Source: Prorocentrum cordatum (Eukaryota; Sar; Dinophyceae; Prorocentrales; Prorocentraceae). Taken from it: DNA of 64,000 nt. Location of the stretch: NCBI GenBank assembly GCA_963575745.1, contig CAUYUJ010001747.1:206336-270335 (forward strand), given 5' to 3'. A program made the translations under genes and the position numbers. This document shows positions 44,682-55,714 of this stretch, piece by piece. Each line of letters opens with the position of its first letter. The first letter of the stretch is position 1. The notes below the pieces were generated by a model. That model was given only the letters and a program-made list of their open reading frames with translations. It was not told the DNA's origin and did no database searches.

Positions 44682-46984
44682 GTTTATTCTCGGAAAGGGC
44701 ATAGGCCCAGGGTTCTCTTTTAGTAGGTTTACCCTCGGTTTTGACTTGCAGGGGGCCTGCGAATTTCTTGTGCGATAAATTGCGAGGTCGAAGGGGGCCG
44801 GCGAATTAACATTGTGAGGGCGAAGGCCATTTTTCGCCACCCCTCACGCAGATCGTGTTCTTGGAATTTAACTGCCTTTAAGGATGGTAAAGCCCACTTT
44901 TTTCCGACATCGATTTTAAACTATAAAAAAAACGATGTAAACGCGTTCGTTCGATAAATAACGAGGTACCGCGGCCTCCAGATAGGCGCTGGGAGCGGAC
45001 TTTTGGATTCTTGAAGTTGCATAAGTTCGGAAATCGCAGAAATCCCATGTGTTTTTGGGCCCTGACCCTGCGGATCTGCTTGAGGGGTGGCACCGAATTT
45101 CAGAAATGTGGCACATCCCTTGTGTTTTTGGACCCTGACCCCGCGGATCTGCGTGAGCGGTGGCACCGGATTTCAGAAATGTTGCGAATCCCCTCTGTTT
45201 TTGAACCCTGACCCCGCGGATCTGCGTGAGGGGTGGCACCGAATTTCAGAAATGTTGCGAATCCCCTCTGTTTTTGGACCCTGACCCCGCCGACCTGCGT
45301 GAGGGGTGGCGCCGAATTTCAGAAATGTGGCAAGTCCCATGTGTTTTCGGACCTTGACTTCGCCCAGGAGGGCCCAGGAAAGTCCAGGAGAGCCCAGGAG
45401 AGCCCAGGAGGGCCCAGGAGAGCCCAGGAGGGCCCAGGAGGACCCAGGAGGCTCCAAGAGGCACCAGGGGGGCCAAGGAGGGCCCAGGAGAAGCTCCAGG
45501 AGGCTCCAGGAGAGCCCAGGAGGGCCCAAGAGGTCCAAGGAAGACCCAGGAGGGCCCAGGAGCCCTTACGAGGGATCGTGGCCCTGGGAGCGCTGACGTA
45601 GCGTAATTTACGAGGGATCGTGGCCCTGGGAGCGCGGGCGTAGTGTAATTCAGAATTTGTTGAGGATGTCTCGAGCGAAGCGCTGGTTTTGCAGAGTTGG
45701 GGATGTCTCGAGCGAAACGCTTGGTTTCAGAATTTGTTGAGGATGTCTCAAGCGAAACGCTGGTTTTGCAGAGCCGACCGCGACACGGAAAAGCGCTCCT
45801 CGCGCAGGAATTCCGAGGATGTCTCGCGCGTGCCGCGTCCCGCGCGCAGGAATTTTGATGTCTTATGGTTTTGCCAGGATTTCTCTAGCGAAACGCTTGT
45901 TTTTCATAATTTGTGGAGGATGTGTCGAGCGAAACGCTGGTTTTGCAACATTGGGGGATGTCTCGAGCGGGGGCCTCGTGGGGGGGGGGGGAGGGGCAGA
46001 ATTCAGAGGATGTCTCAGGCGAAATGCTTGTTTTCGTGTCCCGCTCGCAGGAATTCCGAGGATGTCTCGCGCGTGCCGCGTCCCGCGCGTAGGAATTCAG
46101 ATGATTTTGATAGGATGTCTCGAGCGAAACGCTTGTCCCCAGCACGTTCAGTAGCGCGTCTCCTTGGCACGTCCCGCGGTGCGACCCCATGGCACGTCCC
46201 CTGGCACGTCGCCTGGCGCATGGCGCGTCCTCCTGGCATGTTCCCCTTGTCAATTAGCCCTGGGGCAGCTTCTATGTGCTCAGGCATCTCGAGCTTAAGA
46301 TCCAGATCAGTTCGGTCAGGACTCGGATGCAAAGGAGGACTCGATCCACGAGGCTATAGAGCACAACCGCGGCATAGCACATCGCAATTCAGCACGTTGC
46401 AGCACAGCACAGCCCTCGGCAGGGTACATCAATATCGATACACTCAGCATTGCAACTTGGCACGTTCCTTGGCACGTTCCGTGGGGCGTCCCTTGGCGAG
46501 TCCCCCTGGCACGTCGCGTGGCGCGTCCCCTGGCACATTCCGTGGCACATCCATTGGCACGTTCCGTAGCGCGTCCCTTTGGCACGTCCTACGGTGCGAC
46601 CCCATGGCGCGTCCCCTGGCACGTCGCCTGGCGCATCCCTTGGGACGTTTCGCGGCGCGTCCTCCTGGCATGTTCCCCTGTCCATTAGCTCTGGGGCAGC
46701 TACTATGTGTTCAGGCAGCTCGAGCTTAAGATCCAGATCAGTTCGGTCAGGACTCGGATGCAAAGGAGGACTCGATCCACGACGCTATAGAGCACAATCG
46801 CGCCATGGCACATCGCAATTCAGCACGGCGCAGCACAGCACAGCCCTCGGCAGGGTACATCAAGATCGATACACTCAGCATTGAATTTGCCCGTCACCCA
46901 ATCAGGTGTCTTTGAAAACACTGCCATGTGTTACAGTTCTATATTTCTTTCCGGGTTCGTGGGTCGATCATGTCCCGTTGGAAG
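44682..46984 (+). mobile_element. composite repeat 10 inside the RT; possible intron
   Basis: Cap at 44,688, GGCCATTTTTCGCCACCCC block, 73-bp satellite (45,010-45,345), 10-bp satellite (45,363-45,560), C, B and A-type pieces, E (46,145-46,240), F, E and long F ending about 46,972. It is a paralogue of composite 8. Taken as GT at 44,682 to AG at 46,984, removal joins codon GAC to codon GGT in phase 0. That links EPNLKD to GLTDNMHIITYLIKV with the RT frame open on both sides. Splicing is inference. Confidence 0.7.
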
Positions 46985-48328
46985 GGTTTGACTGATAATA
47001 TGCACATCATAACGTACCTCATCAAAGTCGACATCCTTGCAAATTTAAGGCTTGGCTACCCCTTCACGTTTGTTTTCAAGCGTCGGGTCCAGGTTCAGCC
47101 CCGTACTGAGCTCCAGGACGTGATTCGGGTCGCCCTCCAGCTAATCTACAAGACGCGCCCCGATCTTGTCAAGGCCCAGGACCCCGACCAACCCTCCCTG
47201 GCCACCTCGTACGGTCGCTGTTGCGCTCAGGCTCAAGAACGCGCGCGTCTGGCGTCGTCTTTTGCTCCGCCCTGTGCTTCCTCATCCCCGACACCCTGCC
47301 CGTCCAGAGCTGCTATGGGCGGCGCCCCGTGGGGAGGCAAGGGCAGCTGGGGCGGCAAGGGGCGCGGCCCCCGTGGCCCGTACCAGCCGAGACAGGGAGG
47401 TGGAGGAGACAGCCTCATGCGGTTCGCCAACCATTTCAATGACATGATGGGCAGCCTGGCGTCGTTCGGACAGATTGCCCAGCTTGGCAGCGCACTGGCG
47501 ACAGAGTAGGCCAAACAGGCAGTTGGGCATGGCGGCAGTGGCAATGCTCCGACGACCCCGGCCCAGCCGAGCACGATGCAGACGCATGAATTGGCCTCCG
47601 CCTTGATCGCCATGCTCCAGGGGCCCCCGAGTGCTGGCCCGACGGGCAACGCTGACGGGGCTCCACAGCAGCGCGGGGCGAAGGGCGACTCCCGCCTCCA
47701 GAACACCGTGCGGCGCCTGGCAGAGTTCGTCAACAACGGCGAGCCTGCCGGGCCCACCGTCGCCCTCGAAGATCAGCCCGCTTTCGAGCGCCTGCGAGCT
47801 GAGATAGAGGCCATCTCCAAGCGCACAGGCTCGCTGGAGGAGTCGATGCAGGTCGTGGGCAAGAATGCCGAGGAGACGAACCTGGGCGTCAAGCAGCTGA
47901 TGACTATGATGCAGCAGAGGGGGGAGGGCCCGTGGCTGCGCGGACGCGGAGGCAGAGGCAACCCCGGTGGGAAAGGCAGCGGCAGCGACATCACCAACCA
48001 GATCGGTGCCGCCGTCGAGGGATGCGCCTTCCAGAAGACGATGGCGGCGGAGCTGCACGCAGAGGCCCTAGGCCACATCGGAGTCAGTACAACCAGACGC
48101 GAGGCGAAGGCCCTCGCGGAGATCCTGCCGATGGAGTCCAAGCCGTGGTGGGAGGCGGTCGCTCCCTTGAAGGGAACCGTCCAGTGGCGCAGGAAGCTCG
48201 AGAGCCTCGGTGCCACCGAGGAGCAGTGCAAGGAGGCGAGCACCGAGGCCGTGGGCAACCTGCTCTTCCGCCACCTGGTGGATGATGGCACGTGGTCCGA
48301 CACGCTTCTCCAGGACAGCCCACCTTGA
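46985..48328 (+). pseudogene. RT C-terminal end and Gly-rich tail protein
   Basis: Frame 2, about 447 codons with one in-frame TAG at 47,507-47,509. The start (HIITYLIKVDILANLRLGYP, then FKRRVQVQP) fits the helical 'thumb' region that follows the YVDD box. WGGKGSWGGKGRGPRGPYQP is a Gly/Arg-rich segment. FNDMMGSLASFGQIAQLGSA precedes the TAG. After it comes a long helical region (FERLRAEIEAISKRTGSLEE) and a second RGRGGRGNPGGKGSG patch. The RGG patches suggest nucleic-acid binding. Alternatively the post-TAG part is a separate protein starting at the ATG at 47,576. Confidence 0.55.
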
Positions 48329-48927
48329 TTGCCCAGCCGTGCCCCAGCGCCCTCCTTCGCGAGGGCGAGGTTGGCGTGCGTTTCGACTGTGCCGGAATTT
48401 TCTCTGCCGTCTATTGCCGCGGTCATGCATATATCAGTTATCGGTGTGTGCGTTTGCGTCGCTTGCCATACATGTTTAGATCTACAGGACGTGCGGCAGG
48501 GTGTTTCAGCGGTCGTGGACACTTTTGTTTTTGCCTTCTATCGAACAACCCCATATGCGACAGGCGTTGGTTGTGCACAGTTACTCTCGGGCTGGCTCCC
48601 AACAGATCTCACAGGTATGCTGTCACATGTAGCACCTTCTCTTGTGCCTGGGTCGACGCTCCAGGATGAGTCTGGCGAGATGGACTGGGATCCTGTTTCA
48701 CCCAGTCCCCCGCCCTACTCTCCCTTCCCTGTCGTCGGCCTCCCTTTCCTTTTCTACCTCTTCCGCACTTTCCGCAGGAACCGCCCATAGGATCGGACGT
48801 CCGAACCAGGACGCTGATGGCCGACACACCGCGCACTCCCGCCACGGAGGAGGGCGCCTTTGACGGGCTCCAAGGGTGCTGACCGCGCCTTTTTTCTTTG
48901 CTCTGAACCCCTCCCTACAGTGGGGGT
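48329..48927 (+). other. 3' region of retroelement, no gene seen
   Basis: Non-repetitive DNA between the Gly-rich frame and the right direct repeat. Open frames overlap on both strands without recognisable content. A pyrimidine-rich stretch (48,700-48,780) and a TG run (48,928-48,945) precede the repeat. Confidence 0.5.
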
Positions 48928-49343
48928 TTGTGTGTGTGTGTGCGTGCGTTTTAGTTTGCAGTTTCTTCGCAAGTTCTGGCATTAGCATCCATTCGCATGT
49001 GCAGTATAGTACGCAACACTTGAAGTTAGGAGTGCTTGAGTGAAGGCAGCAGAGTTGGTTGAGATGAGCCTCTGGGGCCCCGCTCAGATCTCCACGTCCA
49101 TTGCTGGTTTGCTCCAGCTGCGTTAGCAGGCTGTTGGCTTAGGTCGGCGCTCAAACTACTATCAGGGATTGTAGTGCACACGTATGTGGGTTTACAGTCT
49201 GCGGCATGGCATGTTCGTGTTGCAGACTGTGCAGTTCTAGACAGTCAGCTAAGCAGGTGGAAAAGGAGTCGAGGGCTGTCGCCGCATGCTGCCGCCGATC
49301 TTGGTTATCCTCACGTCAATTTGCTCTTCACCATCGTGTGTGT
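48928..49343 (+). repeat. right direct repeat of retroelement
   Basis: Matches 41,036-41,462 in the same orientation. It ends in CTTCACCATCGTGTGT and dissolves into a TG microsatellite, whereas the left copy goes on into TCGGGTCCG. Confidence 0.92.
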
Positions 49344-49447
49344 GAGTGAGTGTGAATGTGTGTGTGTGTGTGTGTGTGTGTTTTTGTGTGTCTGTGTCTC
49401 TGTGTGTGTATTTGTGCGTCTGTGTCTGCGTCTGTGTCTGTGTATTT
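49344..49447 (+). repeat. TG microsatellite
   Basis: (TG)n with TGTGTCTGTG variants ends in GTATTTTTCCCGG, which is the start of a composite cap. Confidence 0.95.
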
Positions 49448-50048
49448 TTCCCGGAAGCGGCGTAGGCCCAGGGTTCTCTTTTAGATGTTTACGCCCGGTT
49501 TCGACTTGAAGGAGGTCGGCGGAATTATGTTGCGATGAATGGCGAGTTTGAAGAAGGCCGGCGGAATTATTTTTGAGGATGTCTCGAGCGAAGCGGCTGT
49601 GTTTCAGAATTTGTTGAGGATGTATCGAGCGAGACGCTGGTTTTGCAGAGTTGGGGGATTTTCCTGAGCGAAACGCCTGTTTCTCAGAATTTGTTGAGGA
49701 TGCCTCGAGCGAGTCGTTGGTTTTGCAGAGTTGGGGTATCCAACGTGGCGTCGGGCCCAACGCCGAATTATGAGGGAACGCGCGGGGGGCCGAAAAGCGC
49801 TACCAGAACACATGTCCCAATACAGAAAAGTGATGGTTTTTTGCTCTGAACAGGGGGTTGCGCTTTGGGGGCCTCTCCAGGGAAGACGTTGCGAGGATGT
49901 CTCGAGCGGGAGCGCGAATTCAGCGTATCCAGGTCACGCAGGGGGTATGTAACATGGCTGTCCCGAGCTGGAACCACGTGGTTGTTCATGCTCAGGCCAC
50001 CCAGGGAGATCTCGAGCATGATTGTCCCGAGCTGGAACCACGTGTTTT
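49448..50048 (+). repeat. composite repeat 11, short, no E/F end
   Basis: Cap, three to four B units (49,575-49,735), K module (49,735-49,935) and one to two D units. The last D unit is cut by the next cap after CCACGTGTTTT. Confidence 0.85.
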
Positions 50049-51722
50049 TCCCGGAAAGGGCGTGGGCCCATGGTTCTTTTCTAGTGGGTTAACCCCCCGG
50101 TTTTGACTTGAAGGGGGCCGGCGGAATCATTCTCTATAAAATACAAGGTAAAGTCCAATTCGGCGTGACAAAAATGCGTTTCGCGCGTGCCCGCTCGAAG
50201 AAAGTCGACCCCCCACCTCGGATCCTGACCCCCGCTTTCCTTAGTGAGAAAGAGGGTGCGGGGCATTTTTAGCAGAATCCTTTTAACAAGAACGAAGTCC
50301 GGGGCCCCGACCGCCATGCGGAAAAGCGCCCCGCGCGCAGGAATTCCGAGGATGTCTCGCGCGTGCCGCGTCCCGCGCGCAGCAATTTCGAGGATGTCTC
50401 GACTAATTCGTTTGTTCTTCCAGGATTTAGCTTGAAACTGTTGAGTTTTTGTGTGCCCGCTCGAGGATGGTGCGCCCCCCGCGCCAAACATCGACGATGT
50501 CTCGAGCGAAACGCTTGTTTGGCAAAACTTGAGGGGCGTGGGTGCCCCAGCATGCCCCAGGAGGCCCTGGGAGCGCGGACGCGGTGTGATTTACGAGGGA
50601 TCGTAGCCCTTGGAGCTCGGACCACGCGCAATGTGCGAGGGATCGTAGCCCCCGGAGCACGGGCGCAGTGTAATTTACGAGGGGTCGGGGCCTTGGGAGC
50701 TCGGACGCAATGTAATTTACGAGGGATCGTAGCCGTTGGAGCGCGGGCGCAGCGTAAAATATGAGGGATCGGGGCCCTGGGGGCTCGGACGCAGCGTGAT
50801 TTACGAGGGATCGTGGCCCTGAGAGCGCGGACGAAGCGTTATTTACAAGGGGTCGGGGCCCTGGGAGCGCGACCCGTGGCACGTCCATTGGCACGTTCCG
50901 TAGCGCGTCCCCATGGCACGTCCGGCAGTGCGTTCCGATGGCGCGTCCCTTGGCACGTCGCCTGGCGCGTCCCTTGGGACGGTCCGCGGCGCGTGTTCCT
51001 GGCATGTGCCCTTGTCAATTAGCCCTGGGGCAGCTACTATGTGCTCAGGCAGCTCGAGCTTAAGATCCAGATCAGTTCGGTCAGGACTCGGATGTAACGG
51101 AGGACTCGATCCACAACACTATAGAGCACAATCGCGGCATGGCACATCGCAGTTCAGCACGGCTCAGCACAGCACAGCCTTCGGCACGGTACTTCAAGAT
51201 CGATACACTCAGCATTACAATTTGGCACGTTCCTTGGCACGTTCCGTGGCGCGTTCCGTGGCGAGTCCCCCTGGCACGTCGCGCGGCGCGTCCCGTGGCA
51301 CGTCCCGTGGTACGTCCATTGGCACGTTTTGTAGCGCGTCCCCTTGGCACGTCCCGCGGTGGGTGCGTCCCCATGGCGCGTTCCTTGGCACGTCGCCTGG
51401 CGCGTCCCTTGGGACGTTCCGCGGCGTGTCCTCCTAGCATGTCTCCTTGCCAATCAGCTCTAGGGCAGCTACTATATGCTGAGGCAGCTCGAGCTTACGA
51501 CCCAGATCAGTTCGGTCAGGACTCGGATCCACAACGCTATAGAGCACACTCTCGTCATGGCACGTCGCAGTTCAGCACGGCGCAGCACAGCACAGCCCTC
51601 GGCACAGTACATCAAGATCGATATGTTCATCATTGCATTTGCCCGTCGCCCAATCAGGTGTCTTTGAAACGTTGACATGTCTTACATTTCTATATTCCTT
51701 TCCGGGTTCGTGGGTCGATCAT
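50049..51722 (+). mobile_element. composite repeat 12, complete, inside a D unit
   Basis: Cap, module A (50,150-50,540), C units (50,545-50,875), E (50,875-51,010), F (51,018), E (51,225-51,440) and a long F whose first part is shortened (51,455-51,720). The end border CCTTTCCGGG then TTCGTGGGTCGATCATG passes straight into TTACGTGTCCAAGCCTCCC, the second half of a D unit. It is a clean two-border copy of about 1.67 kb. Confidence 0.88.
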
Positions 51723-53110
51723 GTTACGTGTCCAAGCCTCCCAGGGGGTATCTAACATGGTTGTCCCTAGGTGGCACAGTGTTTTTACGTGTCCAGGCCA
51801 CCAACACGACGCTTGTCCCCAGCACATTCTGTAGCGCGTCCCCTTGGCACGTCCCGCGGTGCGTCCCCGTGGCACGTCCCCTGGCACGTCGCCTGGCGCC
51901 TCCCTTGGAACGTTCCGCGGCGCGTCTTCCTGGCATGTTTCCTTGTCAATTAGCCCTGGGGCAGCTACTATGTGGACTATGTGCTCAGGCAGCTCGAGCT
52001 TAAGATCCAGATCAGTTCGGTCAGGACTCGGATGTAACGGAGGACTCGATCCACAACACTATAGAGCACAATCGCGGCATGGCACATCGCAGTTCAGCAC
52101 AGCGCAGCGCAACACTACCCTCGGCACGGTACATCAAGATCGATACACTCACTCAGCATTGCAATTTGGCACGTTCCTTGGCACGTCCCGTGGCGCGTCC
52201 TGTGGCGAGTCCCCCTGGCACGTCGCGCGGCGCGTCCCCTGGCACGTCCCGTGAAACGTCCATTGGCACGTTCCGTAGCGCGTCCCTTTGGCACGACCCG
52301 CGGTGGGTGCGTCCCCATGGCGCGTTCCTTTTCACGTCGCCTGGCGCGTCCCTTGGGACGTTCCGCGGCGTGTCCTCCTAGCATGTCTCCTTGCCAATCA
52401 GCTCTAGGGCAGCTACTATGTGCTGAGGCAGCTCGAGCTTAAGATCCAGGTCAGTTCGGTCAGGACTCGGATGCAAAGGAGGACTCGATGCACAACGCTG
52501 TAGAGCACAATCGCGGCATGGCACATCGCAGTTCAGCACGGCTCAGCACAGCACAGCCTTCGGCGCGGTGCATCAAGATCGAATACACTCAGCATTGCAA
52601 CTTGGCACGTTTCTTGGCACGTTCCGTGGTGCGTCCCGTGGCGAGTCCCCCTGGCACGTCGCGCGGCGCGTCCCCTGGCACGTCCCGTGGCACGTCAATT
52701 GGCACGATCCGTAGCACGTCCCTTTGGCACGTCCCGCGGTGCGTCCCCATGGCACGTCCTCTGGCGCGTCGCCTGGCGCGTCCCTTGGAACGTTCCGCGG
52801 CGCATGTTCTCCTGTCAAGCAGCTCTTGGGCAGCTACTATCTATGTGCTCAGGCAGCTCGAGCTTAAGATCCAGATCAGTTCGGTCAGGACTCGGATGTA
52901 ACGGAGGACTCGATGCACAACGCTATAGAGCACAATCGCGGCATGGCACATCGCAATTCAGCACAGCGCTGCACAGCACAGCCCTCGGCACAGTACATCA
53001 AGATCGATAAATTCAGCATTGCATTTGCTCATCGCCCAATCAGGTGTCTTTGAAACGTTACCATGTCTTACATTTCTATATTCCTTTCCGGGTTCGTGGG
53101 TCGATCATGT
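51723..53110 (+). repeat. D remnant plus three F/E higher-order units
   Basis: A D unit and half (51,723-51,805) and a scrap of B (GACGCTTGTCCCCAGC) lead into E/F units. F units start near 51,948, 52,400 and 52,818, spaced 452 and 419 bp. Only the last has the long form and end border, which is immediately followed by a TG repeat. Confidence 0.88.
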
Positions 53111-53290
53111 TGTGTGTGTGTGTCTGTGTCTGTGTCTGTGTCTGTGTCTGTGTCTGTGTCTGTGTCTGTGTCGGTGTGTGTGCGTATGTGTGTCTGTGTG
53201 TGTGTGGTGTGTGTGCGCGTGTGCGTGTGCGTGCGTGCGTGCGTGTGTGTGTGCGCGTGTGTGCGCGTGTGTGCGCGCGTGGCGTCTGTG
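53111..53290 (+). repeat. TGTGTC and TG microsatellite
   Basis: About ten TGTGTC hexamers, then TGTG/TGCG repeats, starting at the F border. Confidence 0.95.
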
Positions 53291-54385
53291 AGTAGCATTT
53301 CCATTTGTTGCTCGCGCCTGAGGATTCTCTGCGCCGCCGACTCAAAACAGTGTGTGTGTGTGGGTGTCGGATGTTTTCTGCGGTTTTCGGAGGGCTTGGC
53401 GATCTGAGGACGTTTGCGGATTTCAGGAGGAGGGGGAGGAGGCGGAGGGAGCCGGAGGACATGGGTAAACCCCAGATCCATCAACGAATTTGGAACAAAC
53501 CCTCACGCCAAGCTCCCTCTTGCCACGTCGCCTGGACGTGACGAGGCTTGACTGTGTGTTCTCAGGCGCGCGTGGACAGGTCGGGCCTCACTCCAAATAC
53601 CTGTTCGTCCGCGTTGGAGGCCGCTGGCAGCGGCTGGCTCTCAGAGGTTCGCCTCGCTTGCCAACGGAGCCAGGCCTCCCCACCCCCGTGTCCCCATGGC
53701 CGCTTCTGGAAGTCTTCGCAAAAATCAGCGACACAAGTATCACCTTTTGGATGTTCGCGCGGATTTCTTGGGTTGGCGCTGGACCCCCCAGGCAGCGCCT
53801 CCAGCGCCGACCATGCCGCGCCTCGCGCGCCAGAGGAGGGACGGTCCAGCGCCGATCCAACAACCTTGGGCGGATGTTCGAGCATTAGTTTTATGTCGTT
53901 GCTTGTTGCTCCTCCTGAACGGATCGTAACATTATTTCGTCCTGTCCTTGTCAGCCTCCAGGTGCTCTTTCCCTGATGCGTCGGGGAAGGCAGCCACTGG
54001 GAAAGGGGTCGAAGACTTCTGCCCCACGTCGCAAAAAGTAATGCCCCACGTCTGGGCCATGAGGTCTCGCCGAGTTCATGGTCCTCTCTCTTCTTTCCAT
54101 GCGTTCCCTGGCCACCCCTCGTCCGCGGGCCGTGGTGCGCTAACCCCGGTCTTCTTGGCCCCCCTATTCGGCGCACCCGACTAGGGAGGGAGGGTGGAGG
54201 GAGGAGCGAGGAGGGCGGAGCCAGTGGGGGGGGGGGGGGGGCACTCCTGAAGGGCTGTCGCCACCACCGCTGCAGCCGCCCTGAAATCCTGACCCGAGTG
54301 TGCTCTGGGACAGCTCCAGGGGCCGACTCACTCGTGGCGACCCCGACCTCTGGGCGCCGCGGACCCACCGTGGCGGGTGTTTTTC
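53291..54385 (+). other. unclassified stretch
   Basis: About 1.1 kb without module matches. Open frames of up to 283 codons exist on both strands (the longest on the minus strand, 53,562-54,413) but none has recognisable motifs, and the longest runs past the next cap. A G run lies at 54,226-54,241. No supported gene. Confidence 0.45.
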
Positions 54386-55690
54386 CCCGAAAGGGCGCGG
54401 GCCCAAGGTTCACTTTTACTTGGTCAACCCCCCGGCCCCTACGGGAAGAGGGCCGGCGGACTTATTTGCGATAATTAACGACGTCGAAGAGGGCCGGCGG
54501 AATTATGTTTGAGGATGTCTCGAGCGGAACGCTTGTTTTTCCGAATTTGTTGGGGATGTCTCGAGCGAAACGCTGGTTTTGCAGAGTTGGGGTATGTCTC
54601 GAGCGGAGGCCTCGTGGGGGGCCAGAATTCAGAGGATGTCTCAGGCGACGTGCTTGTTCTCACGTGCCCAGGTCGGCCAGGGGGGTAATTATCCAATATG
54701 GTTGTCCGTCGCTGGCGCCTCAGACGACCGCATGTTGGATATCCCCCCCCTGGGTGGGCTGGAACCGTGAGTTTTTACGTGTGCAGGCCATCAGGGGGGT
54801 ATCTAACATGATGGTCCCGAGCTGGAATCACGTGTTTTCATGTGTCCAGCCCACCCAGGGGTGTACCTAACATGGTTGCCCAGAGCTGGCACCCACGTTT
54901 TTACATGTCCAGGCCGCCCAGGGGGGTTATCTAACATGGTTTTCCCGAGCTGGCACCACGTGTTAGTGTGCAGGTCACCCAGGAGGGGTATCTAACATGG
55001 TGGTCCTGCGCTGGAAACATGCGTTTTTACAAACCAGGCCACCCAGGGGTGCATCTAACATGGTTGCCCAGAGGTGGCACCATGTGTTTTTACGTGTCCA
55101 GGTCGCCTAGGGGGGTATCGAACATGATTGTCCCGAAATGGAACCATGTGCTTTTACGTGTCCAGGCCGCCCAGGGTGGATATCCAACATGGCGTCGGGC
55201 CCAACGCCGAATTACCAGAAAACGCACGGGAGGCCGAAAAGCGCTTCCCGAACACATATCCCAGTGATGTTTTCTTGCTCTGTACAGGGGGTGGCGCTTT
55301 GGGGGCCTCTCCAGGTAAGACATTCCGAGGACGTCTCGAGCGGGAGCGCGAATTCAGCGTATCCAGGCCACGCAGAGGTGTCTCTAACATGGTGGTCCCG
55401 AGCTGGAACCACGTGTTTTAACATGTCCTGGCCACCCAGGGGGGTATCCAACATGATTGTCCCGAGCAAAGACCACGTGTTTTTACGTGTCCAGGCCGCC
55501 CAGGGAGGGTATCTGACATGGTTGTCCCGAGCAAGGACCACGTGTTTTCAAGTGTCCAGGCCACCCAGGGGTGTATCTAACATGGTTGCCCAGAGCTGGC
55601 ACCCACGTTTTTACGTGTCCAGGCCGCCCAGGAGGGTATCTATCATGGTTGTCCCGAGCTGGCACCACGTGCTTTCAAGTGTAAAAGAGC
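54386..55690 (+). repeat. composite repeat 13: cap, B, D and K modules
   Basis: Cap (54,388), B units (54,510-54,680), D units (54,680-55,180), K (55,180-55,370) and D units (55,370-55,690). The unit at 54,700-54,770 carries a TCAGACGACCGCATGTTGGA insertion. The array stops at TTTCAAGTGTAAAAGAGCGT, next to the G-rich element. Confidence 0.85.
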
Positions 55691-55714
55691 GTGTTCTACC
55701 GCTGCTGGCGGAAA

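Larger units (their letters stand above)
41036..49343 (+). mobile_element. degraded retroelement between direct repeats
   Basis: Two direct repeats (41,036-41,462 and 48,928-49,343) bracket about 7.5 kb. That interior holds a reverse transcriptase broken into several frames, a Gly-rich/RGG region after it, and one composite repeat (44,682-46,984) inside the coding region. All coding parts point to the right. The ends could be long terminal repeats, the pseudo-LTRs of a Penelope-like element, or the shared start of two tandem non-LTR copies; I cannot decide. No protease, RNase H, integrase or GIY-YIG motif was seen. Confidence 0.65.

Noticed and set aside
53562-54413. 283-codon minus-strand protein
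   Set aside because: It runs across a G run and into the next composite cap, has low-complexity Pro/Arg content and shows no conserved motif.
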